Below, one piece after another: positions 1 to 10,153 of a stretch of 35,056 nt of DNA (position 1 is the first letter of the stretch; the number at the start of each line of letters is the position of its first letter). A model generated the notes under the pieces. It did not search any database. It saw only the letters and a program-made list of their open reading frames with translations, and was not told the DNA's origin. Source of the stretch: Rubrivivax sp. (GTDB lineage: Bacteria; Pseudomonadota; Gammaproteobacteria; Burkholderiales; Burkholderiaceae_C); contig JAJTDM010000032.1 of assembly GCA_021300575.1 (NCBI GenBank), forward strand, positions 1-35,056, written 5' to 3'. The position numbers were made by a program, and so were the translations under genes.

Positions 1-45
1 AGCCCCGCACGCCATCACCGTGGCGGCGGTTCAGTCCAACGAGGT

Positions 46-1565
<1,520 letters not shown>

Positions 1566-1569
<4 letters not shown>

Positions 1570-1673
1570 TCGGACCCCTTGCCAACTTCCCAGCTGCCGA
1601 GCGAAGTCCGTCCAACGGAACCAAAGTCAAGTTCCAGCAGACGGGGCAGCTCGGCGGCGGGACGCGGGCTCAT
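1566..1673 (-). CDS. possible 35-aa coupling ORF between methyltransferase and translocase
   Basis: This short frame fills the otherwise empty space between the methyltransferase and the translocase. Its ATG overlaps the methyltransferase stop (ATGA at 1670-1673), and its TGA overlaps the GTG start of the translocase (GTGA at 1566-1569). The peptide starts MSPRPAAELPRLLELDFG and has no motif I recognise. The double overlap matches the tight packing of the rest of the operon, so it may be translated to pass ribosomes to the next gene or encode a small accessory protein. It could also be chance, because a 100-bp GC-rich spacer stays open easily. Confidence 0.35.
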
Positions 1674-3277
1674 TCCTCACCGGCCTCTGACAGTTCACTG
1701 TCATCGAAGAGTTCTCCATCATGCGCTGCCACCTGAGACTCGATGAAGGCGATTTCCTCCGGGCCCAAACCGTAGCGCTGGTAGAGCTTGGCGTCGGTCC
1801 ACTCCTGATCCAGTGGCACATCAGGCACAAAGGCATACACCCCGCGAGGGGCATCTTGCGTCGACTTCCGTAATGAGACCAAGAAGCGAACGAACCGTGT
1901 ACGTAGATAGCTGGCGTAGTTATGGGCTTCGGTTTCAGTCTCGAAAACCCCAGCGACCAGATAGGTCTCGGTACAAGCCGTACCGGGCTCGGCGACGATG
2001 GGCTTGCTCAGGAACTTCGTCTCAATGGCGGCACTGGTCCCTTGAACGCGAGTCATGAGTACTTTCCATTTGTCGATCCAAGCGACATTGGAAGGCACAT
2101 CCGACCTCTCTACCCACGTGATCTTCTGAGATCCAAAGAGCTTCACTGGATCTTTCAGTCGCTTGGATTCTGGCTTCCCGTGGAAAAACGTTCGGAGGCC
2201 AAACGGCTTTTGACTTGAGACTCGGGCGTCAAGAGTCTTCTCCTTGCGAAGCCTGATCTTCTCCAGTATCGACACTGCCTCGTTCCGCCGCACAAGCACA
2301 TCGAAGGTATCCAGGTGCCGGCTCATGGCCGGCCCAGTCGGCTGGCCATCCCAGATGGTCTGGAAGCTGCAGGGGCCGTGGTGCTCCCGGTCCCACAGAA
2401 AGTAAGAGACCCCGCCGCGAATCTTGACCCCCGGAAACCCCTCGTAGAGCTTGGGGTAGTCCACGATGCTGCGCAGACGTTTGTCTGCCAGCATCTTCGC
2501 CCGGTAACTGTCGAGACCCTTGCCGCCCGCCATCCAGCGTGAGGGCGTGACGAACACCGCGTAGCGTGGTTCCAGGTTCAGCGCGTTCTGTACGAACAAC
2601 TGGTAGATGGGTGCAGCACTGGTGCCGTAGCCTCCGTCATCCAGTTGGTACGGCGGGTTGCCGATGACCACATCGAACTGCATAGGCGCTCCAAAGAGCT
2701 CGGTCAGCCGAGCCTTGATGTCGTGGGTGTGTATGAAGGCGTAGGCGTGGGTTTCCAGGCCCTCGCCCCGGTCCAGCGCGGCCTGGCTGGCGCCGCAGAA
2801 GGTGCACTTGCCCTGGGCCCAGGTGTGCTCGGTGCGCTCGAACCAGATGTTGCCCGCTTCACTGCCCGAAGCCGTGACGATGGAGTGCGGGCCGTTGGCG
2901 CGTTTGGAGCAGTACACGCTGCGCCGTGCCAGCAGACTGGTCAGCCGCGTGATGCCGATGCCAAACACCTGCTGCGTGAGGATGTGGTTCACGCGCTCTT
3001 GCAGGTTCGGGAACTCCTGCGCCAGTCCGTCGGTGAGCCGGCTGGTGATCTCCCGCAGGAAGACGCCTGACTTGGTGCACGGGTCCAGAAACCTCACGGT
3101 CTTGTCCGCCCAGAGGTTGGCGCCGTGGTGGTCATCGGCCCAGGCCTGCGCCACCGCGTCCAACATGCGCTGCGCCAGTTCAGGAGGGGTGAACACTTCG
3201 TCGTTCGACAGGTTCGCAATGCAGGTCAGCACATCCGGATTGCGCCCGCGCAAGGTGAAGGTGGCTTGCGGGGTCAT
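1670..3277 (-). CDS. Eco57I-like N6-adenine DNA methyltransferase
   Basis: 535 residues from the ATG at 3277, which overlaps the preceding stop as ATGA. An upstream extension of the frame is out-of-frame reading of the previous gene and lacks homology. Seen: EVFTPPELAQRML at about 27-39 (motif X region), SAM-binding motif I as LDPCTKSGVFL at 64-74 (a Thr-Lys where many families have Gly-Ser), and catalytic NPPY at 207-210 followed by QLDDGGYG. A CTFC pair at 158-161 may bind metal. The C-terminal half carries the target-recognition type region. The enzyme should methylate adenine in a specific sequence and protect host DNA from the translocase/nuclease encoded just downstream. It appears full length. 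Confidence 0.87.
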   Translation of the reverse strand: MTPQATFTLRGRNPDVLTCIANLSNDEVFTPPELAQRMLDAVAQAWADDHHGANLWADKTVRFLDPCTKSGVFLREITSRLTDGLAQEFPNLQERVNHILTQQVFGIGITRLTSLLARRSVYCSKRANGPHSIVTASGSEAGNIWFERTEHTWAQGKCTFCGASQAALDRGEGLETHAYAFIHTHDIKARLTELFGAPMQFDVVIGNPPYQLDDGGYGTSAAPIYQLFVQNALNLEPRYAVFVTPSRWMAGGKGLDSYRAKMLADKRLRSIVDYPKLYEGFPGVKIRGGVSYFLWDREHHGPCSFQTIWDGQPTGPAMSRHLDTFDVLVRRNEAVSILEKIRLRKEKTLDARVSSQKPFGLRTFFHGKPESKRLKDPVKLFGSQKITWVERSDVPSNVAWIDKWKVLMTRVQGTSAAIETKFLSKPIVAEPGTACTETYLVAGVFETETEAHNYASYLRTRFVRFLVSLRKSTQDAPRGVYAFVPDVPLDQEWTDAKLYQRYGLGPEEIAFIESQVAAHDGELFDDSELSEAGEE

Positions 3278-3768
3278 GCCCGGGTGCCCAACACAAACCG
3301 GGCCTGCTCGGTGCGCAACATCTGGTACGGGGTCATGAACCTGACACCGAGGCCCACGCAAACGTTGGGGATCTTGATGCGGTAGGGCGAGTTGGCAGGC
3401 ACCTCGTGTGTCACCAGCACATGCTGGCCGGCCAGGGCGTGGGCCACCAGGTAGAAGTCCGCTGCTTGAAGGAAAGCGTTGATGGCCGCAGGGGTGTACT
3501 GCTGCGAATTGGCCCATGTGGCCACCTGACCAAACTGCGCAGCCAAACTGGGCGGGGTTCGTCGAAACAACGATGGGCCGCTGCTCCTGGCCCAAGTGGC
3601 CAAGTTGTCTTGCCCGGCCTCGATCTCATCGGCCACCTTGTCGATGCTGAAGACGGCCCCTTGATGGCCCTTGTGCACCAGCCAATCCCAGAACGCAGGG
3701 CAGAAGTCCAGGCCGTAGTGCAGGTTGTTGGCGGACATGAAGACGTTGGCGTCCAGCAGGTAGCTCAT
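3274..3768 (-). CDS. DUF4411-family PIN-like protein, putative toxin nuclease
   Basis: 164 residues. It opens SYLLDANVFMSANNLHYGLD, the hallmark of DUF4411, with a PIN-fold first acid at D6. Further candidate acids are D47/E48, D104 (AADFYLVAHA) and E122 (VTHE), a pattern consistent with a metal-dependent RNase site. Its start overlaps the ImmA/IrrE gene stop (ATGA at 3765-3768), and its stop overlaps the methyltransferase start (ATGA at 3274-3277). DUF4411 genes recurrently sit beside ImmA/IrrE-type genes, and I infer a toxin/antitoxin-like pair embedded in the restriction-modification operon. The RNase role is inferred from the fold family, not shown here. Confidence 0.85.
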   Translation of the reverse strand: MSYLLDANVFMSANNLHYGLDFCPAFWDWLVHKGHQGAVFSIDKVADEIEAGQDNLATWARSSGPSLFRRTPPSLAAQFGQVATWANSQQYTPAAINAFLQAADFYLVAHALAGQHVLVTHEVPANSPYRIKIPNVCVGLGVRFMTPYQMLRTEQARFVLGTRA

Positions 3769-4916
3769 ACCACCACCCCCAGTTCCCTGGCCGCTTGATG
3801 GAAGGTTGATGTCTTGCGCACACCCAACAAGCGGTAGGCATCGGGGAATGAGGTCAATCCCTCCAAAGCGCTGCCGACGATGGCACGGGCAAAACGCTTG
3901 CTGGTTCGGGCGCCCAAGCTTCGATAGAAGTCACCGCCGCCGCCGCTGCGCTCTTTGAGCGTACGCAGCCGCTCCTGCTCGGCGCGGTAGTGCTGCCACA
4001 GCGCATCGCGGGTGAGGGCACCGGCATCGAACAGCCGGCGAAGCACGACCAGGCTGCTGACCTTGAACTCCCGCGCCAAGCGCTGCACCTCTTCGGCAAT
4101 GGGCGCTTCGGGCTGACGGGCCGACCGCAGTTCCGCCAGGGGCACCAGGAGTTCGGCCGCCACCTGGTTGCACCAGCGCTCGGCCTGAAGCTCGGGCACG
4201 CGGCCGGCTTGCACATCAGACACACCTGTAGCCCCAAGCCAGATGTGGGCCAGTTCATGCGCCAAAGTGAACATCTGGGCGGCCTTGCTGTCAGCGCCGT
4301 TCACGAAGATCAGTGGCGCCAAGCTGTCGGCCAAGGCAAAGCCCCGAAACTCACCGACATCCAGCAGACGGTGGCTGTTGCTGCCCACCACCGAACTCAC
4401 CATGACCAGCACACCGGCGTCTTCAGCCTGGGAGATCAGGACCCTGAGCGCGTCGGTCCAGGTCGGCAGTTCACGCCGCTTCTGCGTGGAGAGCGCCAAG
4501 GTCTGGCGAAGACGATGGGCGACGGAGACCGGGCCATCACGGAGCGTGACGCTGCCGACGAAAGTCAATGGCGGCAGGCCGGACACACGGGCGTGGTCGC
4601 GAAACCAGTCTTGTCGCTGCTGGCAGAGGTAAAGCGTATCCAGCAGGTCCGCACTGGGTTGGGCCAGTTGCTCGTCACGCAAGGTACGGAAGTCCGGTAC
4701 CGGGAGGACCTCCTTCGGGGGCTGTGGCAGAAAGAAGTAGCCAAAGGGCGTATGGGTCGCCTGGGCGAAATCCTCCAGTTGCCTGAGCGTGGGCAGGGCC
4801 TCGCCCTTGAGCCACTGGGGCCACTTGGGAAAGCGGGCTTCGAGGACACCATCGCCCATACGAGCGCGCTGCGCCGCCCAGCGCAGCACAGGAACGGAGG
4901 CTGCAATCGACGTCAT
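3765..4916 (-). CDS. ImmA/IrrE-family metallo-endopeptidase with N-terminal HTH-like region
   Basis: 383 residues from ATG 4916; a GTG one codon upstream (4919) is an equal alternative, and GAGG lies at suitable spacing for both. An XRE-like N-terminus (about 5-60, with LKGEALPTLRQLEDFA and GYFFLPQPP) precedes a gluzincin domain with HELAH at about 220-224. A downstream ELQAERWCNQVAAELL supplies the expected third zinc-ligand glutamate. Family members cleave repressors (ImmA, IrrE) or act as the partner of toxins. Here it is translationally coupled to the DUF4411 PIN protein, which suggests an antitoxin or regulatory role for the pair. The spacer to the preceding methyltransferase-like gene is about 55 bp. 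Confidence 0.86.
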   Translation of the reverse strand: MTSIAASVPVLRWAAQRARMGDGVLEARFPKWPQWLKGEALPTLRQLEDFAQATHTPFGYFFLPQPPKEVLPVPDFRTLRDEQLAQPSADLLDTLYLCQQRQDWFRDHARVSGLPPLTFVGSVTLRDGPVSVAHRLRQTLALSTQKRRELPTWTDALRVLISQAEDAGVLVMVSSVVGSNSHRLLDVGEFRGFALADSLAPLIFVNGADSKAAQMFTLAHELAHIWLGATGVSDVQAGRVPELQAERWCNQVAAELLVPLAELRSARQPEAPIAEEVQRLAREFKVSSLVVLRRLFDAGALTRDALWQHYRAEQERLRTLKERSGGGGDFYRSLGARTSKRFARAIVGSALEGLTSFPDAYRLLGVRKTSTFHQAARELGVVV

Positions 4917-4971
4917 CACTCAGCCCTCAAGCTCAAGCGCGGGGTACGCATCGGTCTCAACAATATCCATG

Positions 4972-5607
4972 TCACTTCACCTGCAAGGCAGCCAACTCGC
5001 GCACCGTCATGGGCGGGTGCGTCTTGATCGGCGTGAAGATTTCATGCTTGCCCAATTCGGCAAACAGCGAACCTTCGTGACTGTAGGCCGACGAGCCCGT
5101 GAGAACGTCCAGACGGAAGTCACGCCGCTGGAACTTCCCCCTGCCCAGGTAGCCCCATTCCGCGAAGGTGATGGGGTGGCCGTCATGGGCCCGCATGGTT
5201 AGCGCGTCGCCATGCACCAGGTTAAGTCCCAGCACGTGCTCCGCGGCGAGGAACAAATCGTCGGCTTCGGCCAGACCGAGGTAATCGGCAAAGACTTCCA
5301 GCACATTGGCGCGGCACTCGTTGATGTTGTCGTCCAGCAGCTCAATGCCGTAGATGCACATGAGTCCCAGCAGGGCGTAGTGTTGACGCTCGAATTCGGC
5401 CTTGCCGTACTTGAGTTCCACGGCAGCGAGCTTGCGCTGCAGGATGCGCACGATGAAGTTGCCGCTGCCACAGGCGGGCTCCAGAAAGCGAGCGTCAATG
5501 CGTTCGCACTCGTCATTCACCAGATCCAGCATGGCCTCCACCATCCAGGCAGGGGTGAAGACCTCGCCATGGTCGGCTACACGCTGTTTGGACTTGACGA
5601 GGGTCAT
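4972..5607 (-). CDS. small SAM-dependent methyltransferase-like subunit (motif I only)
   Basis: 211 residues from ATG 5607; a GTG at 5670 is in frame, but the added residues look non-homologous. Seen: HGEVFTPAWMVEAMLDLV at 13-30, SAM motif I FLEPACGSGNF at 41-51, GIELLDDN at 87-94 and a motif III-like LVHGDAL at 130-136. No (N/D/S)PP(Y/F) catalytic motif is present, and the protein ends at TVRELAALQVK. It is therefore either a SAM-binding partner subunit or a non-catalytic paralogue of the full methyltransferase three genes downstream. It is the promoter-proximal gene of the operon. No strong Shine-Dalgarno precedes the ATG. Confidence 0.75.
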   Translation of the reverse strand: MTLVKSKQRVADHGEVFTPAWMVEAMLDLVNDECERIDARFLEPACGSGNFIVRILQRKLAAVELKYGKAEFERQHYALLGLMCIYGIELLDDNINECRANVLEVFADYLGLAEADDLFLAAEHVLGLNLVHGDALTMRAHDGHPITFAEWGYLGRGKFQRRDFRLDVLTGSSAYSHEGSLFAELGKHEIFTPIKTHPPMTVRELAALQVK

Positions 5608-5717
5608 GGTCGGCGAAGTGTTCTGCGAGGGCCGTGTTCCGGCAGTGGGAGAACTCCAAAACTGTCTCACACCAGCAACCTGAGGATACCGGGACGGTCT
5701 GCGGAGCAGCCATTCAA

Positions 5718-5755
5718 TGAAAACGCCCGCCGCGCGATGGCGTTGCGCGGCGGGC
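5718..5755 (-). terminator. intrinsic terminator of the dcw operon, downstream of ftsZ
   Basis: Bases 5725-5735 (GCCCGCCGCGC) and 5745-5755 form an 11-bp perfect stem with a 9-nt loop. On the minus strand the stem is followed by GTTTTC. It lies about 47 bp beyond the ftsZ stop and upstream of the restriction-modification operon on the same strand, so it should separate the two transcripts. Confidence 0.72.
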
Positions 5756-5801
5756 GGGAAGGCGGATCAAGCTGAGGGCGGAAGGGGCCCTCGGCCGGGG
5801 T

Positions 5802-7037
5802 TCAGTCGGCCTGTTTGCGCAGGAAAGCCGGGATTTCGATCTCGTCCATGCCGCTGCTGGCCAGGGTCTCCACCTTGGTGCGGGCACTGCGCCAGACGCT
5901 GGGGGTTTCCCTGGAGGCGTAATCCGCCTGCATCGGTTGGGCGGCTGCGGTGGACGCACCGGCAGAGGGCGCCACCGCCATGGCCTGGCCCAGGATGGGG
6001 ATGTTGTCGGTGCCGGTGCGCAGGATGGGCTGCACGGCCACGCTGGTCTGCACCACGGTCAGCGGCGCTTGCTGCCGGCGCGTGGCGCCCGACAAGCCGG
6101 TGGCGATGACGGTCACGCGCAGCTGGTCGCCCAGGCTCTCGTCGTAGGCCGCGCCAAAGATCACGTGGGCGTCATCCGCGGCGTACATGCGGATGGTGTT
6201 CATCGCCGTGCGCGACTCGCTGAGCTTGAAGCTCGAGCGGGAGGCCGCGATCAGCACCAGCACACCACGCGCGCCGGACAGGTCGATGCCCTCCAGCAAC
6301 GGGCAGGCCACGGCCTGCTCCGCCGCCTTGCGGGCGCGGTCCGGACCGCTGGCGATCGCCGTGCCCATCATGGCCTTGCCGGGCTCGCTCATCACCGTCT
6401 TCACGTCCTCGAAGTCCACGTTCACGAAGGCGTCCATGTGGATGATGTCGCTGATGCCGCCCACGGCGTTCTTCAGCACGTCATTGGCATGGGCGAAGGC
6501 GGCCTCCTGGGTGACGTCGTCACCCATCACCTCCAGCAACTTCTCGTTGAGCACGACGATGAGGGAATCCACATTGGCTTCCAGCTCCGACACGCCCTGC
6601 TCGGCCTGCTTGGCGCGGCGACCGCCCTCGAACTCGAAGGGCTTGGTGACCACGCCCACCGTCAGGATGCCCATCTCACGGGCCACGCGGGCGATCACGG
6701 GCGCTGCGCCCGTGCCGGTGCCGCCGCCCATGCCGGCGGTGATGAAGAGCATGTGGGCGCCGTCCAGGGCGCCACGGATGGTCTCGATGGCGGCCTCGGC
6801 TGCCACACGGCCGGCCTCGGGCTTGGCACCTGCGCCCAGGCCCGTGCTGCCCAGTTGCACCAAGGTGCTGGCGTTGCTGCGGTTCAGTGCCTGCGCATCG
6901 GTGTTCGCGACGATGAAGTCCACCCCCTGCACGCCCTGGCTGATCATGTGCTGCACGGCGTTGCCGCCGCCGCCGCCGACACCGATCACCTTGATCTGCG
7001 TGCCTTGGTCGAACTCTTCGATCATCTCGATTGCCAT
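5802..7037 (-). CDS. ftsZ: cell division protein FtsZ
   Basis: 411 residues. Tubulin-like GTPase that polymerises into the cytoplasmic Z ring and recruits the divisome. Seen: the glycine-rich VIGVGGGGGNAV near residues 17-28, the tubulin signature GGGTGTG at 104-110, and the conserved C-terminal peptide EIPAFLRKQAD that binds FtsA. The start is ATG 7037, preceded by AAGGAG at good spacing; an upstream in-frame extension has no homology. It is the last gene of the dcw cluster, with a 96-bp gap from ftsA that can hold its own promoter and a terminator downstream. The lpxC gene often found near here is not present in the window. Confidence 0.97.
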   Translation of the reverse strand: MAIEMIEEFDQGTQIKVIGVGGGGGNAVQHMISQGVQGVDFIVANTDAQALNRSNASTLVQLGSTGLGAGAKPEAGRVAAEAAIETIRGALDGAHMLFITAGMGGGTGTGAAPVIARVAREMGILTVGVVTKPFEFEGGRRAKQAEQGVSELEANVDSLIVVLNEKLLEVMGDDVTQEAAFAHANDVLKNAVGGISDIIHMDAFVNVDFEDVKTVMSEPGKAMMGTAIASGPDRARKAAEQAVACPLLEGIDLSGARGVLVLIAASRSSFKLSESRTAMNTIRMYAADDAHVIFGAAYDESLGDQLRVTVIATGLSGATRRQQAPLTVVQTSVAVQPILRTGTDNIPILGQAMAVAPSAGASTAAAQPMQADYASRETPSVWRSARTKVETLASSGMDEIEIPAFLRKQAD

Positions 7038-7060
7038 CTTCACTCTCCTTGCCTTCCAGC

Positions 7061-7082
7061 AGTTGCCATCCAAGTTGCCATC
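7061..7082. repeat. two 10-bp direct repeats in the ftsA-ftsZ spacer
   Basis: AGTTGCCATC occurs at 7061-7070 and again at 7073-7082, a 12-bp period, 24-36 bp upstream of the ftsZ start. It may be a protein-binding site or a simple duplication; no function is known to me. Confidence 0.5.
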
Positions 7083-7133
7083 ACATGACGCCGGGCGGGT
7101 GGTTGTTCTCCGATTCCGGCGCCGCCTTCGAAA

Positions 7134-8366
7134 CTAGAAATTCCCCAGGAACCAATCTTTCGCGCGGCCCAGCACGGTCTTGACCGACCCGGCCTGACGC
7201 GCCGCCTTCTGGCCGCGGCTGCGCGCGATGCGGGCCTCTTCCAGCAGGCCCATCACGGTGGCCGAGCGCGGGTTGGCCACCATGTCGTGCAGCGCGCCGT
7301 GGTAGAGGGGCAGGCCCTTGCGCACGGGCTTGAGGAAGATGTCCTCGGCCAGCTCCACCATCCCGGGCATGACCGCCGAGCCGCCGGCCAGCACGATGCC
7401 GCTGGACAGGCGCTCCTCGAAGCCGCTGTCGCGGATGACCTGCTGCACCAGGGAGAAGATCTCCTCCACGCGCGGCTCGATCACGCCGGCCAGCGCCTGG
7501 CGGCTGAGCATGCGCGGGGCGCGGTCGCCCAGCCCGGGCACTTCCACCTGCTCGGACGGGTCGGCCAGCAGCTGCTTGGCCACGCCGTACTCGACCTTGA
7601 TCTGCTCGGCATCCTTGGTGGGGGTGCGCAGCGCCATGGCGATGTCGCTGGTGATCAGGTCACCGGCAATGGGGATCGTCGCCGTATGGCGCACCGAGCC
7701 CTCGGTGTAGATCTGCACGTCCGTGGTGCCCGCGCCGATGTCCACCACCGCCACGCCCAGTTGCCGCTCGTCTTCGGTCAGCGTGGCGCAGGAGCTGGCG
7801 CTGTGGTTGAGCATCAGGCGTTCGACTTCCAGCCCGCAGCGGCGCACGCACTTGACGATGTTCTCGGCCGCGCTCTGCGCGCCGGTGACGATGTGCACCC
7901 GCACCTCCAGCCGGCTGCCGCTCATGCCGATGGGCTCCTTGACCTCGTGTCCGTCGATGATGAATTCCTGCGGCTCCACCAGCAGCAGGCGCTGGTCGTT
8001 GGGGATGTTGATGGCCTTGGCCGTCTCGACCACGCGCGCCACATCAGTGGGCGTGACCTCGCGGTTGTCGCGCACGATGACCATGCCCGTGGAGTTCTGG
8101 CCGCGGATGTGGCTGCCGGTGATGCCGGTGTAGACGCTGGTGATCTTGCAGGCGGCCATCATCTCGGCCTCCTTGAGCGCCTGCTGGATGCTCTGCACCG
8201 TGGCGTCGATGTTGACCACCACGCCGCGCTTCAGGCCGCTGGTGGGCGACACCCCCAGCCCCGCGAGCCGCAGCTCACCACCGGCCACGATCTCGCCCAC
8301 CACCACCATCACCTTGTGGGTGCCGATGTCGAGCCCGACCACGAGGTCTTTGTACTCTTTAGCCAT
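7134..8366 (-). CDS. ftsA: cell division protein FtsA
   Basis: 410 residues, usual family length. Actin-like ATPase that tethers FtsZ to the membrane. Seen: phosphate-1 motif VVGLDIGTHKV near the N-terminus, AVVDIGAGTTDV (phosphate-2) mid-protein, IVLAGGSAVMPGM (adenosine motif), and a C-terminal amphipathic, membrane-targeting type tail (LGRAKDWFLGNF). The ATG directly abuts the ftsQ TGA with no spacer, so translation is likely coupled. It is followed by a 96-bp spacer before ftsZ. Confidence 0.97.
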   Translation of the reverse strand: MAKEYKDLVVGLDIGTHKVMVVVGEIVAGGELRLAGLGVSPTSGLKRGVVVNIDATVQSIQQALKEAEMMAACKITSVYTGITGSHIRGQNSTGMVIVRDNREVTPTDVARVVETAKAINIPNDQRLLLVEPQEFIIDGHEVKEPIGMSGSRLEVRVHIVTGAQSAAENIVKCVRRCGLEVERLMLNHSASSCATLTEDERQLGVAVVDIGAGTTDVQIYTEGSVRHTATIPIAGDLITSDIAMALRTPTKDAEQIKVEYGVAKQLLADPSEQVEVPGLGDRAPRMLSRQALAGVIEPRVEEIFSLVQQVIRDSGFEERLSSGIVLAGGSAVMPGMVELAEDIFLKPVRKGLPLYHGALHDMVANPRSATVMGLLEEARIARSRGQKAARQAGSVKTVLGRAKDWFLGNF

Positions 8367-9152
8367 TCAGTTTCTCCGCGGTGCGGTGGCCGGCGAGGCG
8401 ATGGTGACGTTGCGCAGGCGCACGGCGTAGCCGTCAGGGTGGCGCAGGTCGGCGTGCAGGACGGGCGCCTTGAAGTGGCCGGTCACCTGGGTGATGGTGT
8501 CGACGAAGCGGCTGGCCCGGGCCAGCACCTCGTCGGCGCTGCCGCGGCCGAGTTCGATGGCCACGCCACCGTCCAGCTCGGCCCGCCAGGACCCGCGCCC
8601 GCTCAGGCTCAAGCGCTCGACCGAGCGCTCGTGGCGGCTGAACAGGGCCTGCAGCTGCTCCAGCATCCGCAGCATCTGCGGCGCACTGCCTTCGGGGCCG
8701 GCCAGGGCCGGCAGGTCTTCGTCCTCAACGTCGCCCACGTTGGCCTCGAACACCTCACCCGCGTGGTTGACCAGCTTTTCGTGGTCCTGCGCGCCCTTCC
8801 ACAGGGCCACGGCACGGTGTTCCTCCAGGCGCACCGCCAGGCCGTCAGGCCAGACCCGCCGCACCACGGCCTTGCGCACCCAGGGCACGGTCTCGAAAGC
8901 CTGCCGGGCCTGCTGCAGGTCGGCGCCGAAGAAGTTACCCGACAGGCGCGGCATGGCGTTGGCCCGCACGGTGGACACGCTGTTGCGCTGCAACTCGCCT
9001 TCCAGCTGGATGAAGCGCACCGGGAACCACGTTGTGCGACCCACCCACAGGGCTGCCGCAGCCAGGATGGCGCCGGCGGCCAGGGCAAAGACGGCCGTGG
9101 AGGCGCCGTTCATCAGGCGCACATCCAGGGGCAGGCTGAGGTCGGCGGCCAT
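8367..9152 (-). CDS. ftsQ: cell division protein FtsQ
   Basis: 261 residues. Bitopic inner-membrane protein linking early and late divisome proteins with FtsB and FtsL. Seen: a short cytoplasmic tail, one membrane helix (FALAAGAILAAAALWV), then a POTRA-like region starting FPVRFIQLEGELQRNS and containing VPWVRKAVVRRVWPDGLAVRLEEHRAVALW. The start ATG shares one base with the ddl stop (TGATG). Upstream in-frame sequence is reading through ddl in another frame and was excluded. Confidence 0.95.
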   Translation of the reverse strand: MAADLSLPLDVRLMNGASTAVFALAAGAILAAAALWVGRTTWFPVRFIQLEGELQRNSVSTVRANAMPRLSGNFFGADLQQARQAFETVPWVRKAVVRRVWPDGLAVRLEEHRAVALWKGAQDHEKLVNHAGEVFEANVGDVEDEDLPALAGPEGSAPQMLRMLEQLQALFSRHERSVERLSLSGRGSWRAELDGGVAIELGRGSADEVLARASRFVDTITQVTGHFKAPVLHADLRHPDGYAVRLRNVTIASPATAPRRN

Positions 9153-10153
9153 CAGGCGGCTCCTTGCGCACCGAGGGCGGCTGCAGCGGGGGTGCTGTCC
9201 AGCCGGGCGTCCGCCAGCAGACGCAGGCAAAGATCGGGGTAGGAGATGCCCGCGGCCCGTGCCGACATCGGCACCAGCGAGTGGCTGGTCATGCCCGGCG
9301 AGGTATTCATCTCCAGCAGGAAGGGCTGGCGGTCACGGGCGCGGATCATCAGGTCCGCACGGCCCCAGCCACGACACCCCAGAGAGCGGTAGGCCTCCAG
9401 CACGATGCGCTGGATTTCGGCCTCTTCGGCCGCCGCCAACCCGCTGGGGCAGCGATAGATCACGTCGTCGGTGAAGTACTTGTTCTGATAGTCGTAGGCG
9501 CCGTCAGGCGCCTGGATGCGCACCACCGGCAACGCCTTGGCCGAGGCGCCGCTGCCGAGCACGGGGCAGGTGACTTCCTCGCCCTCGATGAACTCCTCGC
9601 ACAGCACGTCCGGATCATGGCGGGAGGCCAGCCGCACCGCATCCTGCATCTCCGAGTATCCCGCCACTTTGGTCACGCCGATGGAGGAACCTTCCCTAGG
9701 TGGCTTGACGATCAAGGGCAGGCCGATCTCGTCAGGCACGGCCATCACCACCTCGGGCTGCTGGCGCTCGGGCGCCAGCCACACCCAGTGCGGCGTGGGC
9801 AGCCCCTCGGAGCGCCACACCCGCTTGGTCATCACCTTGTCCATCGCGATGGCGCTGGCCATCACGCCCGAGCCGGTGTAGGGCAGGCCCAGCAGTTCCA
9901 GCGCGCCCTGCACCGTGCCGTCCTCGCCGTGGCGTCCGTGCAACGCAATGAAGACACGGTCGAATCCTTCGGTCTTCAACTCCCCCAAGGGACGTTGCGC
10001 CGGGTCAAAGGCATGGGCGTCCACGCCGCGCGAGCGCAGGGCCTCCAGCACGCCTGTGCCGGACATCAGCGAGACCTCGCGCTCGGCGCTGTCGCCGCCC
10101 ATCAGCACGGCCACCCGGCCGAGCCCGGAGTCAAGCACCGCAGGAGCGCTCAA
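9152..10153 (-). CDS. ddl: D-alanine--D-alanine ligase
   Basis: 333 residues. ATP-grasp enzyme that makes D-Ala-D-Ala for MurF in the cytoplasm. Seen: [55 protein letters not shown] and the metal/substrate end motif [16 protein letters not shown] assign a TTG start at 10153: it overlaps the murC stop as TTGA, and GGGAGG sits six bases upstream on the minus strand. No better ATG or GTG lies before the conserved N-terminus. This is the ddlB-type copy of the dcw cluster. Confidence 0.95.
   Translation of the reverse strand: MSAPAVLDSGLGRVAVLMGGDSAEREVSLMSGTGVLEALRSRGVDAHAFDPAQRPLGELKTEGFDRVFIALHGRHGEDGTVQGALELLGLPYTGSGVMASAIAMDKVMTKRVWRSEGLPTPHWVWLAPERQQPEVVMAVPDEIGLPLIVKPPREGSSIGVTKVAGYSEMQDAVRLASRHDPDVLCEEFIEGEEVTCPVLGSGASAKALPVVRIQAPDGAYDYQNKYFTDDVIYRCPSGLAAAEEAEIQRIVLEAYRSLGCRGWGRADLMIRARDRQPFLLEMNTSPGMTSHSLVPMSARAAGISYPDLCLRLLADARLDSTPAAAALGAQGAA

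Noticed and set aside
4920..4970. 16-codon minus-strand frame (MDIVETDAYPALELEG) between the small methyltransferase and the ImmA/IrrE gene
   Set aside because: It fits the gap neatly, but it is very short, has no ATGA overlap at its start and no strong ribosome-binding site. Chance is sufficient.
5937..7088. 383-codon plus-strand frame, His-rich, over ftsZ
   Set aside because: Antisense shadow of ftsZ; the composition (His, Gly, Ala runs) is what complementing GC-rich codons produces.
7287..9242. 651-codon plus-strand frame over ftsA and ftsQ
   Set aside because: No recognisable domain; spans two well-conserved genes on the other strand.
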